Of a DNA stretch of 64,000 nucleotides, positions 12,103 to 24,962 are shown in pieces. Position numbers and translations under genes: made by a program. The stretch comes from Malurus cyaneus samueli (taxonomy: Eukaryota; Chordata; Aves; Passeriformes; Maluridae). Within the stretch, counting starts at the first letter, position 1. Every line of letters begins with the position of its first letter. The stretch lies in the NCBI GenBank assembly GCA_009741485.1, contig CM019215.1, forward strand, positions 76,944,512 through 77,008,511, given 5' to 3'. The notes under the pieces were generated by a model. It saw only the letters and a program-made list of their open reading frames with translations. It made no database searches and was not told the origin of the DNA.

Positions 12103-13456
12103 CTTACATATAATTTTGGATAAATTTGTTTCAATTGTTGCAAAAATCCATCAAAAATAAATAGTACATACACTATCAGAAACTATAAAACATCAGAACA
12201 GCAAATTACTTGTAAACAGTCTTTCATGGATTCAACATTTCAGAGCCTTGAAAAAAAACACTGATTAAACACATAAAAAATTGTGAATGTGCTGTCAAAT
12301 TTAATATAAAAGAGACTGCATTGTCTACTGAAACAGTGTGTGTGGTTGATTGTTTATTCTTCAGTTAAGAAATTCATTAAACAGATCCGTAATTTATTTT
12401 AAAGGCTAGAATACTGAGAAAATACATTTTTTCAAAACATTCTTTAATAATACATCATTTAATGCACTTGATTTTTGAAAGTCAAGTCCTTGTAAATTTA
12501 AAGAACATGAGAAACACAGAGTAAATGTAGAAAGAAGGTAACATTTAACTAACAATTATGTGCTATAGCTAGACACAGTATAATGGCAGATTTTTCTAAA
12601 CCTTAATCCTTTTGTGATTAAGGTCTAATATAGGATTAGTTTTTTATTATTTGTATATAAAACCAAGGTCATTAACCAGTCTTGGCTTTTCATTCTTCTT
12701 TTGTTACTATGGCAAGAGAAAAAATATAGGTGCTTTGAGTCCTTGTTCAAGAATTTTCACTAGTTTAAGTAAAACTGATTTTTACATCATGAATTACAAA
12801 GAAACCCAGCTAATAAGCTGTAGAGCCACATTAAACAGAAAGCTACTCAGCACAAAAAGAATCCTGTGGAGTCAGTGTTGGATCCATGAAGCTGCAAAGG
12901 AGAGGGAGAGTCCTAATTGAAAGGACCATCTGACTACCCCATCCCTTTTCTTTCGCAGTAGGAATGGGGAAAATGTTTTTGGGCAGTGCTGCCACAGCAA
13001 AGAATCAGCATCCTATATTTTTATCATCCCAGGCAACATTCAGCTAAGTCTACAGCTACAAACAGTTCTGCAGGTCTTGTCTGTAGGATTGCCTTATATA
13101 GCTACATAGTATTATATGAAGACAAAAACACCACCCTTTTTACATTTTAAATATTTTTAAATTATTATTAAAAAGAAAGCAAAATCTCTTTCCACACACT
13201 ACTGAGTCTCAGATACCTAGAATGAGGAATGGATGGGAAATGAAATACATATGGAAATTCCAGCCCTGCTCAGAATACGGCAATAACCATTTAAATTGTG
13301 TCCTAGCACTCCTTGGCATGCAACATGTGTTTTTTGCTTTTGCTTACTATTACTGCTGTAAATTGGCAACAAGAGAATGTCAAGATTGTGCCCTCTCACT
13401 TTGCACAATTTTGTTTGATACTGTACCATGGACACATTTTTAAAGTTTCAGCAAGA
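12103..13456. other. AT-rich unique non-coding stretch
   Basis: No recognisable gene, repeat or regulatory structure. The expected 3' remainder of the truncated LTR is not found after the CR1 tail. The 89-codon plus-strand frame at 12651-12920 has no recognisable domain. Confidence 0.55.
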
Positions 13457-13461
13457 GGTCA

Positions 13462-14043
13462 TAAACTGGTTCTGCCTGGAACAGAGCAAGTTTTCTTCAC
13501 AGTGACAAGTATGGGGCTTGTTTTGGAGTTGTGCTGAGCACAGAGTTGATAATCCAGAGATGTTTTTGTGATGGCTGAGCTGGACTCACACAGAGCCAAG
13601 GTCTTTGCCTTTCCATGCTTGCAAGGAAGTTGGAGATGCATAGGAGGCTGGGAGGAGACACAGCCAGGACAGGTGACCCATACAGACCAAAGGGACATTC
13701 CATGCTATATGACATCATGCTCAGTATATAAGTGGGGGAAGAAGGAGGAAGGAGGGGACATTTGAAGTGATGGCGTTTGTCATCCTTTGTCACTCTTATG
13801 TGGGATGGGGCCCTGCTCTCCTGGAGATGGCTGAACACCTGCCTGCCCTTGGGAAGCAGGGAATTAAATCCTTGTTTGACTTTCCTGCATGCACAGTTTT
13901 TCCTTTCCCTGTTAAACTGCCTTTATGTCAATCTATGATTTTTCTGACTTTTACTTTTCCAATTCTCTTCCCAATCCCACTGGTGGAGGAGAGAGTGAGC
14001 AATTGCATGGGGCTTGTTTACTGTCTAGGTTTAAACTGCGACA
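13462..14043 (+). mobile_element. Solo ERVL-type LTR, near-complete
   Basis: A long terminal repeat of about 582 bp, sense on the plus strand. Reading along it: start at 13462 (T-A-A-ACTGGTT, a mutated TGTGCTGGTT); the block GACACAGCCAGGACAG; ATGACATCATGCTCAG followed by the TATA box TATATAAG near 13725; the shared 20-mer TGGAGATGGCTGAACACCTG at 13822; an ATTAAA-like polyadenylation region; and the end TTTAAACTGCGACA at 14043. Flanking pentamers are GGTCA (13457-13461) and GGTGA (14044-14048), a 4/5 match consistent with an aged 5-bp target duplication. No gag, pol or env sequence lies beside it, so it is a solo LTR left by LTR-LTR recombination. Several short frames inside it are not genes. 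Confidence 0.9.
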
Positions 14044-14048
14044 GGTGA

Positions 14049-17000
14049 GAAGGTCAATTCACCACATTTCTGATGCTGTAAAGATCTCACTTTTTTTACT
14101 CAGTTTATTTTCTATAAATATTTCTCTGCAGTGTTTGAGTTTTAGCAAACACTGGAGTGTTTGGGGTTCAGCAACAGCTGAAATTGCACAGAGAGAACAG
14201 AGCCAGAATATCAGAATAAAACCCCACAAATAAATACACAGTCCCTGAGATGCTAGTGCTGTTGACATGTCATGGTAAATGCAGTTTGTCTCTGGGTATG
14301 TTAAAATATGGAGGATAATTGTCGACAGGATAATTAATCTTTCTAGACTGTGGTCATTTTTTCAGGGCCCCAAAGCTCACTCCCAAAGTGCTCCATATAA
14401 GAGAATTTCAGAGCACACTGAGGACTGGTCTTTTTTCCATCTCAGTCACCTAATATTTTTATTAGGGATGCAGAGGGAAAGAGAGGTACTCCTGTGCTTC
14501 ATTTTACTGCTGATGCTGAATTGAGAAAAGATGTCAAAGATCATGTCAGCAACCCTTATCATCATACAGTCATGTATTTTCTCTGCCAATACAATTCAGT
14601 TACTATGGTGCTGCTCATGGTTCTAATATTTTGATTGCATGTAGTCATTTTCTAAGGGTAGGACTGCTATGGTGACCGCAGTTGCACTTAGAGAGTATTT
14701 TTCACCTTCAAGAATATGATAGACATCAGCTAATTATTTATTAGTCCTTTAATTATCTTTAGAGTGGTATGAATTCAATCCTGACCGTAAATAAGCCCAA
14801 CCACCCCAGCTTTACCATCAGAGCTGGAGCAGGCTAGTTAACATGTTACTGGCCAGTGACAGAAAGATTATTTTTGCTGATATCCACAGCAAATTGATTT
14901 TATATGGTATGTCTAAAAAACAAGGAATAGTTAAGTTTTGCAAAGCAATGAACCCTTGTTTTCAATCCAGTCACTCTCATAAATAGTCTAATCCTTCAAG
15001 CCTGTGAGTGATCCCACTAACTTCAGTTTAGAAGTTTAAGCACAACTACGGTTGTTTTACAGTTGTGGGAATGCAAAAACAAGCACTTTCAGAAAAAGGA
15101 TGACTGTCAGCTGAGGACAGAGGCACAAATTGTTCTGGCACCTAATTCTAAACCTGTGATTTTAGATTGTGCCCTCTCTGCTAGCCACCCAAAAGAAACC
15201 TTGCCAGGTCATTACCTTCTCTTTCTCCCCTCTATTTTGCTGTTCATGAAGGCAGCAGGCATATATGGGAGATGTGCACAGAGCCATAGCCATATACTTT
15301 ATCTTATGCACTACATGCACCAGCAACCATCAAAACTTGATGGTCCTGAAAGGCTGTGAACATCACAGATCTGGTAATGCACTCGTTACTGCAGGGCTGT
15401 CTGAGTGTTGGGCTGCTACACACTCGCTGGTGCAAGAAGAAACATGGAGAAGCCCTGCTTCAAATCCGCTGGGTTTATATGTCAACTGAAACAAAGCATC
15501 ATCCCAGTGAGTGTATGAAGTGAATCTTTTCTTAGAATGTTTCTTGGAAAGCTTCTTTGAATAAGATGGGAAAACTTTCTAAATAAATATACATTGACCC
15601 TCAGACATAGATACGTTTACTCACACATAAGCAAACATTTTATCTGCAGGTTGCTGGAGGTTCCCCATAAGTTTCACAGATCTTGGCAAAATAAGTGACT
15701 ACATGGCAGTCTGCACCCAAAAAAACCCTCCCTTCATTAATAAGCATTGCATCACCCCCTTCCTCTTATATCTCTTTTCTTTCCTTTCTCTACCTTGGAT
15801 GGCAACTGTTTCATTTGCATATTTAGAATCCTCTGGCTTGAGCTATGCACCAGGATGCCATGAGAAGGCTGGGTAAAGCAAAAAACAGAGAGTTTTTTTT
15901 CAGCCATCAGCACTTTCTTTTATGCACATATGAAATAGAACATTCCAAGGAAGACTTACCCTCACTATAAGACTGAAACTACTTTGTCTTAATTGCCATA
16001 CAAGTGCACTACGTATCTTGTCTCCCTTTGCAGCTTTCCATTCCCCATATCCTTAATTTCATTGCTCCCTGCAATCCTTCCATGAGCTCAGCCCTCTTAT
16101 TTTAAAATTCTCCTTTGAAATGAATGTATTTTCTGACTTAGAAATTAAGGGCTTTTTTTTTTCCCAAAACACAGCATGATGTCCAAGAGTTTTCCCTTGT
16201 CATGGCTCAAGCCTATCATTCTGCCCATTTCCCATGCCTGTCTCTTCCTGCTTCATCACAGCTGCAGGAATACACATAAGCCAGACTGACAGCTGTGTGC
16301 AAGGAATGACAGATCTGCTTATCTCTCTTAAACCTGAGCTGGGGATACTTGCCTCGGCATTTCTGGGGGGACAGTGCAGTGATGGAGGTCTATTTAATAA
16401 GAATACATGTCTGGGGTTCGTTTCTTCAGGAGTTTACTAGAGCCCTTAGTGAGAACCTGCAGCTGAGCCCCCTCTTGATAGACTGCAGGTGTTCAGTAGC
16501 TCTTGTGCCCACAGACTGCAGCTAAGAACAACAGGACACCAATGCTGACCCTTTTAAATGTCCCATGGAGCCAAGCACACCTCAGGCCTTCACCCAGAAG
16601 ATAAACTAATTCACAGTTTACCATGTTAATAAAAATGTGAAACGTGTGAAAGCTGAAGCCAGTAAATCAAAAGTGGTGCAGATTCATATTTTATGTTCAC
16701 TCTTCATAGGTTTTACAAATCAGAGTCATGGAGGATTATACCACAAGGAAGCTTTATGGAAAAGCTAGAGCACTCATTAAATGAAAATAAAGAGCATGAT
16801 TATTTGAACTCTAATTCAAACATCCCCACATGAGGAAACACTGGAGGTGACATATCTGTTAGGGAGAATTCCTTGAATAAATAATTCTTTTATTTTTTTT
16901 CCTCTGGGTCTGGTACATCTCTGGAAAAGACTCAATTTTTAAAGTTTCAGGGCAGTTTTCTGTCTCTAACACGTTGTACATCTACTAAACAAATCTTCTA

Positions 17001-18755
17001 TGCCAAAAATAACACCATTTATTTTAAAATAATCAATGCATCAGACAGATAGAGCAACCACAGCACATTGAACCTTGAAGAAATAGGTTACCCTAATGTT
17101 CTAAAGCCCAAGGGAAGGACAGACGATATTTATATTACCCCTGAATACGAACAGTAAAGTTTATAAGGTTGTTCCATTAACTGGATCCATCACTGGACAA
17201 CATGAAAACTGTATTATGTTTCCAGACAAGGTCTTGGGAGAATTATAACAGGTCCTTTGATGTTATTTTTGATTTTGCCTAAATTAAGTGAAAGCTTTAT
17301 ATTTAAAAGATTTTCATTTGGCTAAAGATCAATGTTCTATTGCAAATTTCAATTTATTCTGTCCTGTGTACTGTAAAAAATTTTCCTGCTGTAATTTATG
17401 AGAATATTTAATTAGCAAATACTACATAAGTAATTATTTGTCCTACAAATGTTTGTTATTTTAAAAACCATTGCAATTCATGTTCAACTACTTCTCAAAA
17501 CTTTCCATTGAGAATTTTGATTTCAAGATACATTCGTTTGGAAGTTGTTCTCTGAAAAATACAGAGATGTTCACAGTTGGTGTCCTCCCACCTCCTCCCA
17601 GTCAAAACTAACACAAGGCATGACCCTGACAGTTATATGACACTTGGACAAGAATTAGAAAGACAGCGGTGATATAGATGTGTTATGATCTGGTTTAAGT
17701 GTCATTCTACGAGTCCTGGAGATTCATCACTCCAGGCACAGAAAGATTTATTGCTCAACTGTAGACTTTAATTAGCAAAAGTAAGAAGATAATACATTCT
17801 GTCCATGAAAATGTTCCAGTCATGTTTTCTGGAGACCAAAGTGAAGGTAATCCTTCCTCTCCAACCGTTTGCTCATGTGTGGGATACCGGATGTGTTGTT
17901 CTGAAGCTAACACCCCTACTCTCCCAAATAATCTCCTGAGCAAGTCTACAATTGCACACAGGCAAGGGAGGTCTGAAACCACACTTCTAGGAGAGAAACT
18001 CTGTGATGGACAATTTGAGCAGAAGACATTGCTCTGCTTCCAGACAGTGACAGCAGTAACTCTCGTTAGAGCTTATTAATGATAGCGAAAAACTTCACTC
18101 CTCTTTCAGCAATAACTGTCCTCCATCCTTTCTATTCCAAACCCATCCTCCAGCAGGAGCAACACTCCAAGCACATCAGGTGAAAAGCACGTTTCTTTAG
18201 GAGATGGATAGTCAGAGTCAGCAATATGGCCACCACTACTAAGGCAGTTCTATTTCCCCAGTCCACACATGTGGAAAATTGTATAGGAAAAAAAAAATAA
18301 TGTACAATAACCGGATATAATTTATTTTATCATATGGATTGAACAGTTCAGAAAATCTGTTACTTTAAAGAATTTAAAAGATCCTCAATTCAAAAAGTAA
18401 CCAGACACCAAGAAGGAAAGTACCATGCAGACTCACACTTATTATCCATGGAAAAACAGAATTATAGTCAGAATATGACATATAACACCTTGGTGCTCTG
18501 TGGGACAGGCAAGGTCATTCTGAAATTACCACAAAGAGCCAGTATAGAGGAGGAAAGATATGAAACATTCATTTTAGCAGCCTTGTCTTCCCTGCGAGGA
18601 GAAAAGATGCTTGCTTTGCAACTAAACTAGGTAAAATCCCAAAGAAGAGAAGGCAAGTTGTAGTTGCTGTGTGGGATAATTATATATAATATATATTACA
18701 TATATATATTATATAATATTTTTTTTTATTATTTTTAATTCATTAAACTGGGTCT
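14049..18755. other. Unique non-coding stretch
   Basis: No gene or transposon was identified. GC is slightly higher near 15040-15490, 16230-16600 and 17570-18070, but the frames there (at most 98 codons) resemble nothing known and have no convincing splice context. The last 80 bases contain an AT palindrome next to the LTR at 18761. Confidence 0.5.
18677..18719. repeat. AT-only near-palindrome
   Basis: Runs of ATTATATATAATATATAT and its near reverse complement ATATATATATTATATAAT flank a short TTAC centre, giving a long, almost perfect AT stem. Such sequences extrude cruciforms and break easily. It ends about 40 bp before the target duplication of the minus-strand solo LTR. Confidence 0.85.
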
Positions 18756-18760
18756 TAATG

Positions 18761-19324
18761 TGTTGTGGTTTAACTCCAGTTGCATTGGAGCACCAACAGC
18801 TCCTTGATCACCTGTCTCTGGTGAGATAGGGAAGAGAATCAGAAAGGTTAAAGTAAGAGGACTCATTAGTTGAGATAAAGACACTTTCATAGGAAAAGCA
18901 AGAGCCACACCCACAAACAAAGCAAAACAAGGAATTAATCATCACTTCCTATGGCCAGGCCATTTCCAGGAAAAGTAAGGTTCCCTGATGTATAGCAGTT
19001 ACTTGTGAAGATAAATACCATCACCCTTAACATCCCCCACTTTCCTTCTTCCCTAGCTTTATACACTGAGCATGATGCCGTAAGGTCTAGAATATCTTTG
19101 GTCAGCTGGGAACAGCTGCCCTGGCTGTGTCCCCTTCAAAAATTCCTACTCACAGACAGAGCAGGAAGAAAAGCAGAAAAGGCATTGACTGTACATAAGG
19201 ACTACTCACCAATAAAATAAAATGTTTCTGTGCTATCAACCTTGCTTTCAGCACAAGTTCAAAATACAGACCCTTGCGAGCACTACTGAAGAAAATTAAC
19301 TCTACCCTAGCCAAAATCAGCACA
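18761..19324 (-). mobile_element. Solo ERVL-type LTR with perfect 5-bp target duplication
   Basis: A complete 564-bp solo LTR in antisense orientation. On the plus strand it starts TGTTGTGGTTTAAC and ends TCAGCACA, so the sense LTR begins TGTGCTGATTTTGGC and ends in CA. Sense-strand landmarks include AGAGTTAATTTTCTTC, a TATAAA box (reverse complement of 19058-19066) after the GCATCATGCTCAG block, and a polypyrimidine-rich end. It is flanked by TAATG on both sides (18756-18760 and 19325-19329), which fixes both ends. Compared with its relatives it lacks a short segment around the TTCAGCCATCTCC block (near 18960). No internal proviral sequence remains. Confidence 0.94.
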
Positions 19325-19329
19325 TAATG

Positions 19330-22300
19330 TTTTATAGTCTGAATGCCATATCTGCTGCAGTCTGTTTAGTATGGGACCCTAATAGTCCCAACCATCTGAA
19401 AAGGTCCAGAAAGAAATATGCAACATATATAAGAAATTTATGGGTGACCTAGGATACCTACTGAGAATTTCCTGAAGGAAAGTAACCTTAAGATAGAGCA
19501 ATCATCCTCGGTTCCTCTGACCCTTTCTGTAGCAGAAGCACTTGGCAGAATAGCAAAAATGAGAGGCTATTGTAGTTGGATAATATTAAATTCAGCCAAT
19601 TACCATTTGGCTTCTGAATCAAATCAATTCTGAAGATGAAAAAAAGCCCAAATGATGATTCCCTTGCTTTCTGCTAGGCAGAACAAATACCATTTTATCA
19701 TACCTGGTCATGCAGTTTTTAAGCTGCTCATCAGTTCATCAGTCTCACTGTCCATATTAAATACTGACTCTCCTGTTTTTCCTTGGGAACTATTCCCCAT
19801 TCTCCCTGCACACCTTCATCACCTTTCAAAATATCAATGTTCCAGGCTAATCAAATTTATAAATTATATGCTATCAAATCTGCAAATATCAAAATCTTCT
19901 GCTGTTGAATATCAAATTCACAGTGTACTGGCATGCAAGTTACACTCAATTAAAATGCTATTTTTTAAAAACTTTTCCTATGACCAACAAATCAGATGAA
20001 CAATGAATCAGAATTAAACATATTTTCCTAGATAAAATATATTTAAAGACAATATAAGAGGAAAAAGTAAACAGTGAGATCCCACCAAAGATAAAGAAGA
20101 TGATGGGTTAATGTCAAAGTAAGGGTCTTAGATAGAGTCTTCAAAATCCTGGAAATTTCAGCTTAAATTTTATTATATTAAATGTGATTTCTGGGGGAAT
20201 TCATAAGTTCTAAAGTTACCATACAAGGATAGCCATAACAATTCTTTTGGAGCATAGAGTTGAAATTTGTATTTTGTCCTCCCTCTTCACCTTCAGCAAC
20301 ACCTCAAATAAATGCAGTTTTGAACACTGTCAACGATTTTTCTGAATTAGGGTAAGACATACAAGTCTGGAAAATAACATTGAGTTACAGACTGGGTAAA
20401 CATTGTACATCACTCAAGAGAAAGTCTGTCTCTGTGGGATTTTTTATTCTGGATGGCAAGAAAATTTCAGAGCTTTCTTGGGTATAGTTATATTTTAGCA
20501 GATAGAAACAGGAATTTAGAAGGCCTAAATATAGGTTTATTTTACATGTAACAATAACAAAAACAGTGTGCCATGTGTCATACTTTCATTATTTTATTTT
20601 ATTTTATTGACAGGTCACTAAGTGGTAGTTTGTTATCTAAGACTGCCATCTTACAATAGAGATAACATCAGAATATCTAAAAGTATGTTTGATAGTAGAG
20701 GAGTTGTAACCTAATCTTCTGTTTTTAAAACACTTGCACAAGATGACTGAAACCATTAGTGTTCTACTATCTTAGAGTACACTTGTGCAACAGTAAGAAT
20801 GAAGAATACAGAATACTGAAACAGCTTACTAGAATTACTACTGAAAGATTAAGAAAGACTAGTAGGACATCTGATGTGTTACAAACATTTCAGACACTTT
20901 ATGTTTTTTTCACATAACAGCAGTTAGGAATCTGGTCTCATTTGCTTCTTTGCAGATGAGGAGTACATTATTTTTGTGCAATTGTTCTATCTTAGGTAGA
21001 GGCTTGGAACATTCTAAGAAATCTGAAATTATGAAAAACCAATTTTGCCACAGCCAGGCTATACACCACAGCAACCCCAATAGGAGGCTAAGGGACTATT
21101 AATTTAACTGCATTTCAAACACCTGAATTAGCTGACTAATTTACCAGGTCAATCTCCTAATGAAACTGGAGAGGCGTAAAACCGTCAGTATTTATTTGAG
21201 AGATTAATTCAAAGTACTTTCCTTTCTTTAGCCATCAATTTTAGGATTCTGCTAAACTAGACCCAACTGGATTCTCATAGAGATGTTTAAATCTAGACAT
21301 TGTACATACATATTAAACCTTTGATCTGTATTAGAATCTCAATTACTTCAACAGCCAAAATACTGAATTAGTGCTGGAAATTAATTATAATAATAGATCA
21401 TCTAGAATGCTAAGCTAACAGAGAAACATAATTACCTTCGTTTCAAGGCACTCTAAACAAGTGAGCTAACCTTTAAAAAAAAAGTCGATGCTTTCTTTCA
21501 GATCATTACCTTCCTGGCTAGGTTCTTTTGCAAATATTCTTCCTTCTGTTAGGAACTGAAAAGAAGTAATAGTAAAATTATTTTGAGTAATAATATGAAT
21601 ACTAGCAATAGTAGAAAGAGAGTTATTACTGTTTTATTTCTCAGTGGTTTTCTCATTTGTTTTCCAGTATTAAAACCTTTCATTTTAGGCTGAAGGTTTA
21701 AAGTCATTCTAGCATTTCCATAACCTGCAAAGTACTTCACATTTTAATCTCACTTGGCTTCATAAATTCCATATCCCTACATTAAATAATAAATGTAGTC
21801 AAAGAGCAGTTATTATAACAAATGGAACATTTGACACTGGTTTCTATACAGGTTTTTTTTGTGATGCCTCAAGCAGTTTTGCATGTTGTACATCACAATA
21901 CCTATGTGATCATTTAAATGTTCAGTGTGATTGATGGTTAATTAAAGCTTCTCATAGCAAGCAGTCACAGTAACTTTGCAACGCTGATAAATCCCCAACA
22001 GCCTGGTTGTCCTTCCTTTTCTAATTATATTGCCCCTGTTCTTTCATAAAAATTATCAGGTGCCACAAAACAAGTACCTGTATTTTTATGACATGCAAAT
22101 AGAGCTAATATTTTGCTGATAGATCCACTGAGCTTTACTTTGCTGTGGATGTTTACAAATGGTTTCATAAAACCTTTTTAAGAAGGGATTTTTTAGTGCC
22201 TGTGTAAACTCATTGTGTGCTGCCTAATTAAGAAGTGTAACAATACAAATAACATTATGGTCTTATTAATCTCTGGCTGGGAAGTGAATTGCTTTAAAGG

Positions 22301-24134
22301 ATTGTAGGGATTTCAACAGACTATACTTTAAAAAATGTACTTGAAGCGTATTTATATGCTGTAGGTACTGTTTTAGTAATCTCTGCTGCTAACTTATGTC
22401 TTCCTAAATCAGCAGCATAGCATTTAACTTGTGAAGACAGGTCCTTTGGTTAATTACCATAAAAATTCTTGCTCTATGCTCTTTTTATTTTATTCTTTAT
22501 TAAAAGCAACTAAGAGAAACATTTAAACCTACGCTGAGTCCTTGAGTTCAGCTTAAGTATACTACTGAATTAGGAAACCTCTTATCTCCAAACTTAAAAT
22601 CAAGCAATTTTTTGTTGTGAATAAGTAAATAGAATATTTCCATGAACTTCACTATACTTGTCAAAAAGGGGCTTTGACTTTAAAAAAAAAAATGCAGTCA
22701 TGACAGTCAAGTAAAAAATGATGTGGGAATCACTTTGGCTTCTTCTAATCAACTGCTCTTTTTACTGCTCCTCATTTAGAGACTCTTGCTCATTCAAAAT
22801 GTAAGTTGTTGACCTGAGTTGGTTTTTGTTAATAAGATATTCTCTGAACAACAATATTCATCCAAAGTATGGTATAATTTACAAACTAAAGCATGGCATC
22901 AGAAGGGACAGAAACATGACCTACTACATGCTATAGTGGACTGGCAAGCATGTTCATCCACATGCTGTCAATTAAGATCAAAGGCAATAGATAGAAAAAA
23001 GAGTATCCCTTAAATGTACTAAGTAGCTGTCACTTGCTTTAAAGAAGTGCTTTGTTCTGGAAGTGAAATAAAAAGAAAAGACAAAAATACATATAGCGCT
23101 AGATGTACAAGAGTGGAATGGACAAAGGCTGTTCAAAGGTTTCAAGAAAGCTTTCCACTCTAACTGACCCTTTCTCAGATCTTGCTCTGAAACAAGAGGA
23201 CTTTGTTCAGCTTTTGTTTTACCGACCTGTCACCTTAGAAGCAAAATTGTCTTCTGTTGTTAAGAACACTGAGCCCTTTACTTACTGCATTGGAAAGGCT
23301 TCCTTAAAAACAATATGTTGTTGTCTTCTTTAACCATAATATTGTCAACTGTTCAGTTAGCTCACTCTTGTACACAGCAGTTCCTAATTAATTTGTTCCC
23401 ACTATTTTAAATTGCTCTATTTTTAGTTGTAATTACACATACAACTAATAAATACATCCTAGGCTCAAACTCTTCCTATTCTGTGCAGTGAGAAAATGTA
23501 TTTGCAGAAGCATTAATAATTACTATTTTACTGGTAATTTTACTGCTACAAATTCAGCTTGTCTTTATTGACCCAAGGTCTTCAAAACAGGACCTTAGAT
23601 CCCAGTAAATGACGTTATGGCAATTGCTAAACAAAAGGAAATCTTGATTTCTGTTGCACCTGCCAAATATTTTTGCCATCAAATAAGTTCTGTCATGGGG
23701 GCAGATGACCTTTTTTACCTCCCTTCACTGAAAATGAAATCTTCAAAATGAACAAGTAATAATTGGACTCACGGATGGTTTACGCATAACTGTTTTTACA
23801 TTATTTTATTTATATGTAGACCTGGCTTAAATCTAAAGATGACAAACACATACATATGCAAAATCATTTGCTTGCTTTTCGGCTCATCTTTGAACCAAGA
23901 CTAGTTCCTTTGGATTGTCCTACAAAACAAGACATTCAGCACAATCTCCTGGTTTGCAATTCCCATGGATGAAGCAGGATCCTGCTCTGAATCTAACACT
24001 AGAGGAGAAATTGTGCCTGTATCAACTCCAAACCTATTGGGAGATCTCTGAAATATACAGATAATCCTGAAAATACAGCTGGCTTTGATATAACCATGCC
24101 AATGTACAGATCCATGGTACCTCTGCTTCTTCAA
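19330..24134. other. AT-rich non-coding stretch, includes a possible conserved element
   Basis: No gene was recognised. It holds an (ATTTT)n run near 20590-20607. It also has a repeat-free, homopolymer-poor stretch at about 21830-22340 with an octamer (ATGCAAAT, 22093-22100), an E-box (CAGGTG, 22057-22062) and several TAATTA-type words, for example 21938-21945 and 22225-22231. That composition could mark a conserved enhancer, but AT-rich DNA gives such words by chance. The 154-codon minus-strand frame at 23901-24365 overlaps the old CR1 copy and is not a gene. Confidence 0.5.
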
Positions 24135-24545
24135 TATCAGGTGCAGTTCTGGCCCTTCTCTCCTACTACTACTCAAGAACTTAAAGATAGGCAAAGAGAT
24201 TGCATTCTTTACCCACACTGGATGCCTGAGTGAATTTGGTCTCTTCAGCCTGGAAAAAGGCTGGGAGATGTGGTAAAATTTAATAAAATTAAATAACAAG
24301 TAAAAAGAGGTAGACAGGGTTTGATTAAACACGTATTTTAAAACAAGACAGGAGATAGTAAGCAACGCCAGGAGGAGTCAGGCTCAAAACAGATGGCTGA
24401 ATTGTGGAACTTCTTGCCAAACCATACTTGATTGCTTGTTTCAAAAGAGGCCCAGGGGAAACTTGAAAAGGTCATGGAAGGCCAATCCACAGAAGGTTGC
24501 CAAATAGCCAGGTGAGATGTTCATTCATATCAAGAGTCCATGACC
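24135..24545 (+). mobile_element. Old, diverged CR1 LINE fragment
   Basis: Landmarks of an older CR1 subfamily appear in order on the plus strand. GTGCAGTTCTGGCCC comes near 24145, then GGTCTCTTCAGCCTGGAAAA near 24240 (the conserved LFSLEK segment of ORF2). Next come CAGGCTCAAAACAGATG near 24380, TTGTGGAACTTCTTGCCAAA near 24403 and the start of the 3' UTR. Divergence is high and no frame is maintained. It lies tail-to-tail with the younger minus-strand CR1 that begins about 40 bp downstream. The subfamily (CR1-L-like) is a guess from memory. Confidence 0.65.
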
Positions 24546-24586
24546 TGAAAATAGAGGAAGGCTGGAAAGACATACTGTGAATACAA

Positions 24587-24962
24587 TAGAATCATAGAAT
24601 CACTGAGGTTGAAAGATACTTTTAAGATCATCGAGGATAACTGTAAAGCTAACAATTCCAAGTTCACCATTAAACCATCTCTCTGTCACATCTAAATGCC
24701 TTTTGAACACCGCAAAGCAAGGTGACTGAAGCATTTACCTGGCCAGTGTGCTCCAATGCTTGAGAATTTTTTTGGTGAAGATATTTTTCCTAACAGCCAA
24801 TCTAAACCTCCCTTAGTGCAATTTGAGGCCATTTCCTCCTGCCCCATTGCTTGTTACTTGGGTAGAAGAGGCAGACCCTCAGCTGGCTACACCCTCCTTT
24901 CAGGCAGTTTTAGAGAGTGATAAGGTCTCCCCTGAGCCTCCTTTTCTCCAGCTGAACACCCC
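24587..24962 (-). mobile_element. CR1 LINE, 3' half (split by an LTR)
   Basis: Antisense CR1. On the plus strand it begins with the tail repeats CATAGAATCA, then GATCATCGAGG, CAAGTTCACCATTAAACCAT, GGTGAAGATATTTTTCCTAA and GATAAGGTCTCCCCTGAGCC, ending at GCTGAACACCCC. These are the reverse complement of the CR1 ORF2 C-terminus and 3' UTR. The element is interrupted at 24962 by a solo LTR and continues from 25375. It ends at a genuine CR1 3' terminus, as expected for target-primed insertion. Confidence 0.92.

Noticed and set aside
13222..14268. Cluster of overlapping frames on both strands
   Set aside because: Most lie within or beside the solo LTR at 13462-14043, whose higher GC leaves frames open by chance; no retroviral protein motif is present.
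23901..24365. 154-codon minus-strand frame
   Set aside because: Overlaps the old plus-strand CR1 in antisense and matches no protein family I recognise.
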